Of a stretch of DNA of 64,000 bases, positions 1 through 7,381 are shown one piece after another. Position numbers and translations under genes: made by a program. The notes beneath the pieces are model-generated. The model was given only the letters and a program-made list of their open reading frames with translations, had not been told where the DNA came from and did not search any database. The stretch's first letter is position 1, and every line of letters starts with the position of its first letter. The stretch covers positions 62,001-126,000 of the forward strand of contig NZ_JAUSCJ010000029.1 of assembly GCF_030651185.1 (NCBI RefSeq). Reading direction: 5' to 3'. The DNA is from Phenylobacterium sp. Lineage in GTDB: Bacteria; Pseudomonadota; Alphaproteobacteria; Caulobacterales; Caulobacteraceae.

Positions 1-209
1 AAGGGCAGCAGCGACAGGGTCAGGTAGCCGTGGGCGATCGGGCCGCCCATCTCGCGGTTGGCGCGCTCGACGTCCACGTGGATCCACTGATGGTCACCGG
101 TGGCCTCGGCGAACTGGTTCACGCGCTCCTGCGTGATCTCCAGCCAGTCCGACACGCCGGTTTCCTGGCCCACCAGGCCGGGCAGATCCTTGAATTCCAC
201 GGGGTTCAT
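1..209 (-). CDS. MaoC-like dehydratase, N-terminal part (cut by window edge)
   Basis: About 69 codons of a gene running off the left edge are readable on the minus strand from an ATG at 209. The peptide has the start of a hot-dog MaoC domain: an entry helix ending in a phenylalanine-alanine-x-x-threonine-glycine-aspartate segment, then the hallmark stretch with W-I-H-x-D and, further on, G-P-I-A-H-G-Y-L-T-L. The H-x-D/H-G motifs carry the catalytic Asp/His pair in (R)-specific enoyl-CoA hydratases, so the likely reaction is hydration of enoyl-CoA or dehydration of 3-hydroxyacyl-CoA in the cytoplasm. Other acyl-CoA genes lie 1.5-4 kb downstream. The substrate cannot be told, and the C-terminal half is outside the window. 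Confidence 0.8.
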   Translation of the reverse strand, partial: MNPVEFKDLPGLVGQETGVSDWLEITQERVNQFAEATGDHQWIHVDVERANREMGGPIAHGYLTLSLLP

Positions 210-265
210 CGTTCAATTCCTCGTCTTTGAAACAGGTGTTCGACGTCTAGCAGCTAAGAGGCGCC

Positions 266-949
266 TCAGGCCACCGCCTCGGCGACGAACTCGGCATAGA
301 CCCCGTCGTGTTCGCGGCTGATCAGCCGGAAGCCGGCCTCGGTGATCAGCCGCTCCAGGATCCAGGCGAAGGTGGAGTGCTCCTCGCGCACATGGGTGGC
401 CACCTCGGCGCGGCTGTAGCCGCTCTCGCGCGTCATGTGGCCGATCCAGCTCTCCACCGTGCGCGGGATGGCGTCGGGACCGCAGTTGAACGCCACGTCG
501 CGGATATAGAGCCGCTTGCCGGGCTTCAGGGCGTCGCGCATGCGCGTGAGCGCCACGGCCTTCCACATGTCCGGCAGGTGGTGCAGGGCGTTCTTGGCGA
601 CGATCAGGTCTAGGTCGCCGCTAGCGGCGAAGGTCAGGAATCCTGCCTGCTCGAAGGCGATATTGCGCAGCGACCCCGCCCGGGCGCGGGCGGCGTCCAG
701 CATGGCGCCCGAGATGTCGATGGCCCGCACGCTGCGCGCCATACCGGCCGCCTCGCAGGCCAGAAGGCCGGTGCCGCAGCCGATATCGGCCATGGCTGTG
801 GAGGGCCCCACCCCGAGCCGCATCAGCAAGCGCCTGGCCTCGGCCACCGTGGCGCCCTGGCGGTCGTCATAGGTGGCCACCTGCGCCTCGTCGGCGAAGT
901 CCAGGCCGACCTGCTTCAGGTCGTCGTACCACCAGTCGGGTTGAGTCAT
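266..949 (-). CDS. Class I SAM-dependent methyltransferase
   Basis: A 227-residue cytoplasmic methyltransferase. The SAM-binding motif I (D-I-G-C-G-T-G, residues about 55-61) is followed by an acidic strand (R-A-I-D-I-S) and a motif II/III region with a D-L-I-V-A-K-N-A-L-H-H-L post-motif, typical of UbiE/Methyltransf_11-like small-molecule methyltransferases. An in-frame ATG lies four codons upstream at 961, but GGAG sits about 8 bases before the ATG at 949, so that start was preferred. It reads away from the DUF4126 gene across a 227-bp gap and towards the MaoC gene. The methyl acceptor cannot be inferred from sequence. Confidence 0.85.
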   Translation of the reverse strand: MTQPDWWYDDLKQVGLDFADEAQVATYDDRQGATVAEARRLLMRLGVGPSTAMADIGCGTGLLACEAAGMARSVRAIDISGAMLDAARARAGSLRNIAFEQAGFLTFAASGDLDLIVAKNALHHLPDMWKAVALTRMRDALKPGKRLYIRDVAFNCGPDAIPRTVESWIGHMTRESGYSRAEVATHVREEHSTFAWILERLITEAGFRLISREHDGVYAEFVAEAVA

Positions 950-1046
950 GGGAAGCTCCATCTTGGCGCGGATGGAGAGGGTCTTCGCCGATCCATCCGC
1001 TGTTGCGGGGATCGGGCGGGCGGTGAGCCTAGTCGCGCACGCCTGT

Positions 1047-1066
1047 CGATCCCCGGTCGGGGATCG
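1047..1066. repeat. 8-bp perfect inverted repeat in the 962-1176 gap
   Basis: CGATCCCC and GGGGATCG flank a four-base GGTC loop in the 227-bp gap between DUF4126 and the methyltransferase, both on the minus strand. There is no T-tract on either side, so it is not a textbook Rho-independent terminator; it may end the DUF4126 transcript or be an operator for the methyltransferase gene. Nothing else is evident in this gap. Confidence 0.45.
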
Positions 1067-1176
1067 CTACGTTCAGGGCGAGGGCGGGCAGATGGCTCAT
1101 GCTGGGCGCAAGACTAGGAGGTTTGTGGGCGTTGGCAAGACGTGCTGATTTCGAGCGTTCGGCGGGAGCCTGAGTT

Positions 1177-1629
1177 CTACCGCCTGAACCCCAACAGCAC
1201 CGCCTCCGTCGCCCCCACCGTCAGCGCGTCCTCGATCACCCCCGTGGGGGTCTGGCCGAAGCGGCGGATGGCGCGCTTGCGCAGGTCGAAGGTGAGGTAG
1301 GCCGCGGCCACGGCGGCGCTCGCGCCCAGCAGGCCGCCCAACACCGCCTGCCTGCGAGGCGCCAGGGCCGCGCCCGCCAGGCCACCGGTGACGAGGCGGG
1401 CCAGGATGCCGGCCGGCACGATGCGGTCGGGGGCTGACTTCATCTTGTCGCCCCAGAGTTCACCGGCCGCCATCAGTTTGGAGCCCGCCGCGACCATCGG
1501 ATGGCCCAGCCAGGCCGGCGCGCCGCTGCCGGCGGGCAGGGCGCCGCGGTGGGCGGCGTCGCTCACCGCCGCCAGGGGCGTCATGGACCGGCTGCCGGCG
1601 GCGAGCCCGATGAGGATGGAGGCGATCAT
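1177..1629 (-). CDS. DUF4126-family small membrane protein
   Basis: 150 residues, starting at an ATG preceded by AAGGGA at good spacing. The protein opens with a hydrophobic I-A-S-I-L-I-G-L-A-A-G-S-R-S-M-T-P segment, then glycine/alanine-rich hydrophobic stretches (about residues 35-52, 72-90 and 95-112), consistent with the DUF4126 family of small integral membrane proteins of unknown function. The G-x-R-S-x-x-P-L element near the N terminus is the most recognisable family feature. It stands alone between the acyl-CoA synthetase and methyltransferase genes, all minus strand, with gaps that argue against tight coupling. No role is proposed. Confidence 0.7.
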   Translation of the reverse strand: MIASILIGLAAGSRSMTPLAAVSDAAHRGALPAGSGAPAWLGHPMVAAGSKLMAAGELWGDKMKSAPDRIVPAGILARLVTGGLAGAALAPRRQAVLGGLLGASAAVAAAYLTFDLRKRAIRRFGQTPTGVIEDALTVGATEAVLLGFRR

Positions 1630-1690
1630 GGCGGTCCCTTGGGGTGGCTGATCCAGCCGTAACCGCTTGGGCCGCCGATCGATCCGCCGT

Positions 1691-3229
1691 CTAGACGATC
1701 TTCGAGCCTTCCTTGCCCCAGTAGGCGTCGCGGATCAGGCGCTTGTAGAGCTTGCCGGTGGGGTGGCGCGGCAGTTCCTGCATGAAGTCGAGGATGCGCG
1801 GCGACTTCACGTGGCTGAGATTGGCCCGGCAGAAGGCCATCAGCTCGTCCTTCAGGGCGTCGCCAGCCTCGTCCCAGTTCATCGGCTGGATCACGGCGGC
1901 AACCTGCTCGCCCATCTCCTCGTGCGGGGCGCCCACCACGGCGGCGTCGGCCACCTTGGGGTGGGTGATCAGCAGGTTCTCGAGCTCCTGCGGATAGATG
2001 TTCACCCCGCCGGAGATGATCATGAAGCTCTTGCGATCGGTGAGGTAGAGGAAGCCCTCCTCGTCCAGCCAGCCCACGTCGCCCAGCGTCGTCCAGCCCT
2101 GCTTGTTGGTGTTCTCGGCGATCTTGTCCGGCGCGTTGTGATAGGTCAGCGGCGCGCCGCCGGCGAAATAGACCGTGCCTTCGCTGCGGGGCGGCAGTTC
2201 TTCGCCCTCCTCGCCGACGATCTTGGCCTCGCCCAGGATCGCCCGGCCGACGGTGCCCTTGTGGGTCAGCCAGTCGTGCGGCCCGACATAGCAGAAGCCG
2301 TTGCCCTCGGAGCCCGCGTAGTACTCGTGGATGACCGGACCCCACCAGGCCAGCATCTGCTCCTTCACCGGGACGGGGCAGGGGGCCGCGGCATGGACCG
2401 CCGAGCGCATCGACGACACGTCGTACCGGGCGCGCACCTCTTCCGGCAGTTTCAGCATGCGGACGAAGTGGGTGGGGACGAACTGGCCGACATCGACCTT
2501 GTACTTTTCGATCAGGCTCAGCATCACCTCGGGATCGAACTTCTCCATCACGATGACCGTGCCGCCCAGCTGATGGACGGCCATGCACCAGCGCAGGGGC
2601 GCGGCGTGATAGAGCGGCGCCGGTGAGATGTAGACGCTGTCGGACTTGAAGCCGAACAGGCCGGCCGCCAGGTTGGCGACGCCGCCGGGCTCGTCAATGG
2701 GGCCGCCGGTCAGGGGCGGCTTGATGCCCTTGGGCCGGCCCGTGGTGCCGGAGGAGTAGAGCATGTCGCGGCCGGCCGCCTCGTCGGCCACTGGGGTCGC
2801 CGGCAGCTTGTCCCGCGCCGCCTCGAAGCTCTCGTAGGGCGCCCGCGCCTCTCCGACCATGTAGAGCTTCACGCTGGGCAGCAGGGCGGGCAATTCGTCG
2901 ATGACCGGGCCGACCCCGGCCGAGGTCACCAGCAGCTTCGCCGCGCAGTCGGTCATGATGTACTCGACCTCGCCCGAGGTCAGCTTGGACGAGATGCAGG
3001 CATAGTAGAGGCCGCAGCGCTGGGCGGCCCAGGCGATCTCGAAGAACCGCGGGCTGTTGTCCATCAGGATGGCGATGACGTCGCCGGTCACCAGGCCCAG
3101 CGAGCGGAAGAGCTGGGCCCCCTGGTTGGAGCGGTCGTCCAACTGTTTGTAGGTCACCGTCTCCCCGGTTCCCGCCATGATGTAGGCGGCGCGGTCGGGG
3201 TGGGTCTTGGCGTGTGTGGCCGGATGCAT
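1691..3229 (-). CDS. AMP-binding acyl-CoA synthetase
   Basis: A 512-residue adenylate-forming enzyme of the ANL superfamily, expected to activate a carboxylic acid to its CoA thioester through an acyl-AMP. The P-loop motif (Y-S-S-G-T-T-G-R-P-K-G, residues 158-168), the E-Y-Y-A-G-S-E-G motif, the G-D-V-G-W-L-D motif with D-R-K hinge, and the C-terminal P-T-G-K lysine are all present, so it looks intact. The open frame extends far upstream, but similarity begins at the ATG at 3229 (M-H-P-A-T-H-A), which has AGGA about 8 bases before it. It is divergent from the enoyl-CoA hydratase gene at 3374, and the two share a regulatory palindrome. The acid substrate is unknown; long-chain or aromatic are both possible. 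Confidence 0.88.
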   Translation of the reverse strand: MHPATHAKTHPDRAAYIMAGTGETVTYKQLDDRSNQGAQLFRSLGLVTGDVIAILMDNSPRFFEIAWAAQRCGLYYACISSKLTSGEVEYIMTDCAAKLLVTSAGVGPVIDELPALLPSVKLYMVGEARAPYESFEAARDKLPATPVADEAAGRDMLYSSGTTGRPKGIKPPLTGGPIDEPGGVANLAAGLFGFKSDSVYISPAPLYHAAPLRWCMAVHQLGGTVIVMEKFDPEVMLSLIEKYKVDVGQFVPTHFVRMLKLPEEVRARYDVSSMRSAVHAAAPCPVPVKEQMLAWWGPVIHEYYAGSEGNGFCYVGPHDWLTHKGTVGRAILGEAKIVGEEGEELPPRSEGTVYFAGGAPLTYHNAPDKIAENTNKQGWTTLGDVGWLDEEGFLYLTDRKSFMIISGGVNIYPQELENLLITHPKVADAAVVGAPHEEMGEQVAAVIQPMNWDEAGDALKDELMAFCRANLSHVKSPRILDFMQELPRHPTGKLYKRLIRDAYWGKEGSKIV

Positions 3230-3315
3230 GACGGGTCCTGAAAACTGGGGCCTGGACGCCTTTGCGACGCTCCGGACCTCCTCCCAAACTATCGTTCTTG
3301 ATCCGACGATGCGGT

Positions 3316-3338
3316 GCTTGACGGACCGTCCGTCAAGC
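3316..3338. promoter_or_regulatory. 23-bp palindrome, probable TetR-family operator
   Basis: Two perfectly complementary 11-base arms (GCTTGACGGAC and GTCCGTCAAGC) surround a single central base at 3327. The site lies in the 144-bp region between the divergent acyl-CoA synthetase and enoyl-CoA hydratase genes, 36 bp before the hydratase ATG. Size, symmetry and context resemble operators of TetR-family repressors of acyl-CoA metabolism. The regulator is not in this window, and its identity is inference. Confidence 0.65.
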
Positions 3339-3373
3339 GGTGCGAACTGAAGAAAATCAGGGAGGAAGACACT

Positions 3374-4258
3374 ATGGCCAAGCCGACTTTCGAGACGCTC
3401 GCCTACGAGGTTGAGGACGGGATCGCGACGATCACGCTGAACCGGCCCGACAAGCTGAACGCCTTCAACACCCAGATGATGAAGGACATGATCGCCGCCT
3501 TCGACGTCACCGACGCCGATGACGCGGTCAAGGTGGTGATCGTCACCGGGGCTGGGCGCGGCTTCTGCGCCGGGGCCGATCTGTCGGGCGGCGCCCAGAC
3601 CTTCGACTACGACGCGCGCGGCGGCGAGGACAAGGCCGCCCGCACCCGCGAGGGGGTGCAGCGCGACGGCGGCGGCCTGCTGACCCTGCGCATCTATGAG
3701 AGCCTCAAGCCGGTGATCGCCGCCGTGAACGGCCCGGCGGTCGGGGTCGGTGTCACCATGCAGCTGCCCATGGATATCCGCCTGGCCTCGACGGAGGCGC
3801 GGTTCGGCCTGGTCTTCGCCCGGCGCGGCCTCAATCCCGAGGCGGCCTCGTCCTGGTTCCTGCCCAAGGTGGTGGGGGTCCAGACGGCGCTGGAGTGGTG
3901 CTATACCGGCCGCATCTTCTCGGCCCAGGAGGCGTTGGACAAGGGTCTGGTCCGTTCGCTGCACGCGCCGGAAGACCTGCTGCCGGCGGCTCGAGCGCTC
4001 GCCCGCGAGATCGCCGACAATACCGCGCCGGTCTCCATCGCCATCACCCGCCAGCTGTTGTGGCGCATGGCCGGCGCCAACCACCCCATGGAGGCCCACC
4101 GCGCCGACAGCCGGGGCATCCAGACCCGCGGCGCCATGGCCGACGCCCGCGAAGGCGTCATGTCGTTCCTGGAGAAGCGCCCGCCGGTCTTCACCGACAA
4201 GGTTTCCAGCGATGTGCCGGACATCTGGGAGACCTGGAGCGCCCCCACGTTCAAGTGA
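3374..4258 (+). CDS. Enoyl-CoA hydratase/isomerase (crotonase family)
   Basis: 294 residues of crotonase fold, a cytoplasmic enzyme likely to hydrate or isomerise enoyl-CoA. The N-terminal I-T-L-N-R-P-D-K-L-N-A-F block, the oxyanion-hole segment G-x-G-R-G-F-C-A-G-A-D-L (about residues 58-69) and the second oxyanion segment A-V-N-G-P-A-V-G-V-G are clear. A glutamate in the N-P-E-A-A-S-S-W segment sits where many hydratases carry a catalytic acid. The frame is open upstream to 3314, but the ATG at 3374 has GGAGGAAG immediately before it and begins the family alignment. It is divergent from the acyl-CoA synthetase, suggesting co-regulated acyl-CoA catabolism. Hydratase versus isomerase or dehydratase cannot be decided. 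Confidence 0.85.
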   Translation: MAKPTFETLAYEVEDGIATITLNRPDKLNAFNTQMMKDMIAAFDVTDADDAVKVVIVTGAGRGFCAGADLSGGAQTFDYDARGGEDKAARTREGVQRDGGGLLTLRIYESLKPVIAAVNGPAVGVGVTMQLPMDIRLASTEARFGLVFARRGLNPEAASSWFLPKVVGVQTALEWCYTGRIFSAQEALDKGLVRSLHAPEDLLPAARALAREIADNTAPVSIAITRQLLWRMAGANHPMEAHRADSRGIQTRGAMADAREGVMSFLEKRPPVFTDKVSSDVPDIWETWSAPTFK

Positions 4259-4303
4259 GGTGAAAACGTCCGGTTAAGGCGGCTATGGTGTGATCAGCCC
4301 GTC

Positions 4304-5515
4304 ATGAATACTGCCGCGACGCCCAACGAACCCGGACAGCCCATCGCCTTCCGGGCGCGCGCGGCCTTGCTCAAGCGCATGGCCGATGTCGTCTGCCTGC
4401 CGTCATCGCGGGTGAACGCCTTCGAACGCTCGATGACCGCCGACCTGCTGGTGGACATGCTGCGCGAGGCCGAGCCGGAGGACCGCCTGAAGGTGGCCCG
4501 CCGGCTGGCCAACCTCTCGGAGATCCCCGCCAGCCTGGTGCGCCTGTTGCTGCGCGATCATGTCGAGATCGCCGAGGCCTTGCTGACCAACTGCGCGTCG
4601 CTGACGGACTCCGACCTGCTGGACTGCGCCCGTTCGGCGGGCCTGGAGCATCGCCGCCTGATCGCCATGCGGCGGGGGGTCAGCGAAGTGGTTTGCGAGG
4701 TGCTGATCGAGTTCGGCGAGGCGCTGGTCATCGAATGCCTGCTGAAGAACGACCTGGCCAAGCTCTCCAACCCCTGTGTCGAGGCCATTGTCGCCTCCAC
4801 CCGTGGGGACGCGCGCACCGCGCCGACCCTGCTGCGCCGACCGGAACTGCGGCCGGCTCACGCCTTTGTGCTGTTCTGGTGGGCCGATGCCGAGGCCAGG
4901 CGCACCATCCTCCAGCGGTTCGCCGTCTCCCGCGAAGTGCTGCAGGACGCAACCGGCGATATCTTTCCCATGGCGGCGGCCGAGAACTGGCAGGACCCGC
5001 TCGCGCGGAAGGCGCTGCAATTCATCGAACGCCGCCAGCGCAACCGGGCCGCGATCGACAAGTCACCTTTCGACAGTCTCGAGGCGGCCGTTGCTGCAGC
5101 GCAAAGTGGGCTGACCCGCGAAACGGCGGAGGAAATCTCCTACCTCTCGGGCCTGAAGCCGATGACCGGCGCGAAGATCTTCACCGATCCCGGGGGCGAG
5201 CCTTTGGCGATCCTGTGCAAGGCCACGGGGCTGCCAAAGCTGGCGGTTCGGGCTCTGTGGCGGGGCTTGCGGCGACCTGAAACAGAGGCGGATGGAAGCC
5301 TGAATCCGAACCTCGAACGGGTGCTCACCACCTATGACATGATCGCGGTCGATCGCGCGCAAACCGTTCTACGCTACTGGAACTGGTCATTGTCGTCGGC
5401 GCTAACGCCTGCGTTGTTGAAGGCCATTCGCGATGGCGATGAAGACGGCGTCGATGAATACTCTGTGCCGCAGCGCGCAGCCATGTTGGCGCTGTCTAAG
5501 GAATTCGGCCGTTAG
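4304..5515 (+). CDS. DUF2336 domain protein (paralogue 1)
   Basis: A 403-residue soluble protein, mostly alpha-helical, with the DUF2336 signature in its first half: an acidic L-L-x-D-M-L-R-E-A-E-P-E-D-R segment, L-S-E-I-P-A-S-L-V-R-x-L-L-R-D-H, then L-L-x-x-C-A-S-L-T-D-S-D-L-L and a following H-R-R-L-I-A-M-R-R-G-V-S-E element. These recur in HEAT-like helical pairs. No signal peptide, membrane segment or catalytic motif is visible. It begins 45 bp after the hydratase gene on the same strand but is probably transcribed separately. A second DUF2336 protein lies at 17883-18980. Such genes are common and multi-copy in Caulobacterales; function is unknown, perhaps a scaffold. Confidence 0.75.
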   Translation: MNTAATPNEPGQPIAFRARAALLKRMADVVCLPSSRVNAFERSMTADLLVDMLREAEPEDRLKVARRLANLSEIPASLVRLLLRDHVEIAEALLTNCASLTDSDLLDCARSAGLEHRRLIAMRRGVSEVVCEVLIEFGEALVIECLLKNDLAKLSNPCVEAIVASTRGDARTAPTLLRRPELRPAHAFVLFWWADAEARRTILQRFAVSREVLQDATGDIFPMAAAENWQDPLARKALQFIERRQRNRAAIDKSPFDSLEAAVAAAQSGLTRETAEEISYLSGLKPMTGAKIFTDPGGEPLAILCKATGLPKLAVRALWRGLRRPETEADGSLNPNLERVLTTYDMIAVDRAQTVLRYWNWSLSSALTPALLKAIRDGDEDGVDEYSVPQRAAMLALSKEFGR

Positions 5516-5704
5516 GCTCGACGCGAGCAAAAGCCTCCTTTGAAGTTGCCGCGACGTGCTGCTGATCATCGCTCGCTTGCCGGACTGTCGTGATCCAGAC
5601 TATCGCGTTCTCGCTACTGCGGTGCGGCGCCACCATTGGGCGAAATTCGTCTATTCGTCTTTGCGCCGAACGCGTTCGGTCAAGATGATGCGGCTTTGCG
5701 CCAC

Positions 5705-5731
5705 TTGTGCTTGCGTTCAGTCGCCTATAAT
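5705..5731 (+). promoter_or_regulatory. Candidate sigma-70-type promoter for mucR
   Basis: TATAAT at 5726-5731 is a perfect -10 hexamer, unusual in this GC-rich window. TTGTGC at 5705-5710 is the best -35 candidate with a 15-bp spacer, which is short. The predicted start would give a 5' leader of roughly 65 nt before the mucR ATG at 5804. Confidence 0.45.
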
Positions 5732-5764
5732 GACGCCATAACTGATGTCGTGAATCAGTCATCC

Positions 5765-5785
5765 CCCCAACTGGGGTAGTTCCCC
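5765..5785 (+). promoter_or_regulatory. Alternative hairpins in the mucR leader
   Basis: CCCC-AACT-GGGG (5765-5776) and GGGG-TAGTT-CCCC (5773-5785) share the same G4 block, so only one can form in an RNA at a time. The element ends 18 bases before the mucR ATG. It could be an attenuator-like switch or a protein-binding dyad; the short stems make this tentative. Confidence 0.3.
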
Positions 5786-5803
5786 AATACGGAATCGAGA
5801 ATT

Positions 5804-6223
5804 ATGGACGAGAAGTCGGAAGTCATTGAGATGACGGCGGATATTGTCTCCGCCTACGTTGGCAACAATTCAGTCGCGGCCTCTGATCTGCCCGCGCTAA
5901 TCCAGAGCATCCACCGCGCGCTGTCGGGTATTTCGCAGGGTTCCGACGTTCAGGAAGCTGCGCCCAAGGAACCCGCGGTCCCCGTGCGTCGCTCGATCAC
6001 CCCGGACCATCTGGTTTGCCTGGAAGACGGCCGCAAGTTCAAGTCTCTCAAGCGGCATCTGCGTACCAAGTACAATATGAGCCCCGAGGAATACCGGGCC
6101 AAGTGGAGCCTGCCGAAGGATTATCCGATGGTTGCGCCGAACTACGCCAAGGCGCGCTCGGATCTCGCCAAGCAGATGGGCCTGGGCCAGGGCGGCCGTC
6201 AGGCCCCGCGCAAGCGCAAGTAA
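5804..6223 (+). CDS. mucR: MucR/Ros family zinc-finger transcriptional regulator
   Basis: 139 residues, the usual MucR size. The C-terminal half holds the conserved core: I-T-P-D-H-L-V-C-L-E-D-G-x-K-F-K-S-L-K-R-H-L, then M-S-P-E-E-Y-R-A-K-W-x-L-P-x-D-Y-P-M-V-A-P-N-Y. In Caulobacter, MucR paralogues act with SciP on CtrA-dependent cell-cycle genes; in other alphaproteobacteria MucR is a global H-NS-like silencer of AT-rich promoters. Cys72 and His85 keep ligand positions, but the second Cys is Asp75 and the last His position reads Lys89/Tyr90, so metal binding may be altered. A basic tail (R-K-R-K) ends the protein. The N-terminal region probably mediates oligomerisation. A strong terminator follows. 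Confidence 0.9.
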   Translation: MDEKSEVIEMTADIVSAYVGNNSVAASDLPALIQSIHRALSGISQGSDVQEAAPKEPAVPVRRSITPDHLVCLEDGRKFKSLKRHLRTKYNMSPEEYRAKWSLPKDYPMVAPNYAKARSDLAKQMGLGQGGRQAPRKRK

Positions 6224-6255
6224 GACCTTCTCGATTCTTTCGCGTTGAAAGACGG

Positions 6256-6283
6256 AACGCCCGCCCACCAGGCGGGCGTTTTG
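6256..6283 (+). terminator. Rho-independent terminator after mucR
   Basis: A perfect 10-bp stem (AACGCCCGCC / GGCGGGCGTT) with a five-base CACCA loop ends in TTTT-rich sequence, 32 bp after the mucR stop. This is the clearest intrinsic terminator in the window. Confidence 0.85.
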
Positions 6284-6421
6284 CTGTCTGAGCACAGCCC
6301 TCTCGCGCTGCGGCAAATTCGGTTTTATTCGCCCTGGTCACGATTTCGCCTTGCCGCAGATTCGCGGCTCAGGCGATAAGTGATTCGTCGTGATTCCAAG
6401 GGGTTGTTAAGGAATCTGAAT

Positions 6422-6916
6422 ATGGCGGCACAGATCGGATCATCAGCAGCGGCCGCCCGCGCCCATGAGGAGCTCTATGCCTATTGGGCTGGACTCCGGA
6501 CCGGGCCCAGGCTGCCTGGGCGGGGCGACATCAAGCCCGAGGACTTCAAGCGCCTCTTGCCGACGGTCAGTCTGATCGACGTGCGTCGCGACCCCCTGGA
6601 CTTCCGCCTGCGCCTCGCCGGCACGGGCCTCTACAGCGTCTATGGCCGTGAGATCACCGGTCGCGGCCTGGACGATGTCTACAACAGCGCCGCCGCCGAC
6701 TATTGGCGCGTCGAGCTGGGCAAGATCGTCGAGGAGCGCCGCCCGGCCGTGGGGGTTCACAGCCTCTCCTGGCGTGGGGCCTCGCACATGTCGATCCTGT
6801 GGCTGCGCCTGCCGCTGGCCACCAATGGCGTGGATGTCGACATGATCCTGGGCTACGACGCCGTGGTCGGCATTCAGGGGCAGACCGGATCCAGCAGCGG
6901 CATCCGCGCGGCTTAG
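6422..6916 (+). CDS. PAS-domain protein (PAS_5-like)
   Basis: A 164-residue soluble protein. After a short alanine-rich N terminus comes E-L-Y-A-Y-W-x-G-L-R, P-G-R-G-D-I-x-P-x-D-F-x-R-L-L-P, then L-I-D-V-x-x-D-P-L-D-F-R-x-R-L-A-G-T. This layout matches the PAS_5 (formerly DUF) family of single-domain alphaproteobacterial PAS proteins, often of unknown signal. No output domain is attached. A GTG start at 6380 would add 14 codons, but the ATG at 6422 has AAGGAA seven bases before it and was chosen. It converges on the sufE gene, the two stops overlapping by four bases. Confidence 0.75.
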   Translation: MAAQIGSSAAAARAHEELYAYWAGLRTGPRLPGRGDIKPEDFKRLLPTVSLIDVRRDPLDFRLRLAGTGLYSVYGREITGRGLDDVYNSAAADYWRVELGKIVEERRPAVGVHSLSWRGASHMSILWLRLPLATNGVDVDMILGYDAVVGIQGQTGSSSGIRAA

Positions 6917-7335
6917 GCGGCCAACGCCTCGGCGTCCCTGCGTATGCGCGCCACCATGGAGGCCAGCCCATTGGACCTCTGCGCCGAAAGGTGCCCGCTC
7001 AGGCCTAGCTGGTCGAAGGCAGACTTGGCGTCGAAGTCGCGGATCGCCGCGGCGGCCTTGCCCGAATAGAGCCGCAGCACGACGGCGATCAGGCCGCTCA
7101 CGATGTGGGCGTCGGAATCCCCCCGGAACGTGACGCTGCCGTCGGCGTGGGGTTCGGTCACCAGCCAGACCTGGCTGGCGCAGCCGCGCACCTTGTTGGC
7201 CTCGCTGCGTTCGGCGTCGGTCAAGGGCGCGAGGTCTTTCCCCAGGTCGATCACGTAGCGATAGCGTTCCTCCCAGTCCTCCAGGAGGTCGAACTCCGAG
7301 ACCAGTTCGGCAAGGTCGTCTTCAATGGTGCGCAT
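6913..7335 (-). CDS. sufE: SufE family cysteine-desulfurase activator
   Basis: 140 residues, typical SufE length. SufE accepts persulfide sulfur from SufS and passes it to the SufBCD scaffold for Fe-S cluster assembly in the cytoplasm. The persulfide-accepting cysteine is Cys52 in the K-V-R-G-C-A-S-Q-V-W motif, and the preceding W-E-E-R-Y-R-Y-V-I-D-L-G-K-D-L-A-P-L and following G-D-S-D-A-H-I-V-S-G-L-I-A-V segments match the family. No suf operon surrounds it, so it may be a stand-alone copy; related CsdE proteins cannot be excluded. Its stop overlaps that of the convergent PAS gene. Confidence 0.9.
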   Translation of the reverse strand: MRTIEDDLAELVSEFDLLEDWEERYRYVIDLGKDLAPLTDAERSEANKVRGCASQVWLVTEPHADGSVTFRGDSDAHIVSGLIAVVLRLYSGKAAAAIRDFDAKSAFDQLGLSGHLSAQRSNGLASMVARIRRDAEALAA

Positions 7336-7381
7336 GCTGTCGGCGACTTAAGGGGCCGAGGGGCCGGGCGCAACCGTCCGC

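Larger units (their letters stand above)
5516..5803. other. Gene-poor leader region upstream of mucR
   Basis: This 288-bp gap between DUF2336 and mucR is less GC-rich than its surroundings. It contains a perfect TATAAT at 5726-5731, an ACTGA/TCAGT inverted repeat around 5740-5760, two GAATC (CcrM-type GANTC) sites, and the mutually exclusive C4/G4/C4 hairpins at 5765-5785. A 61-codon ORF at 5556-5741 has no SD and no recognisable composition and was not accepted. Confidence 0.5.

Noticed and set aside
3230-4099. N-terminal extension of the acyl-CoA synthetase frame
   Set aside because: The extra 290 codons lie antisense to the enoyl-CoA hydratase gene and show no domain; the true start is the ATG at 3229.
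5556-5741. 61-codon ORF upstream of mucR
   Set aside because: No SD, overlaps the putative mucR promoter, and has no recognisable composition.
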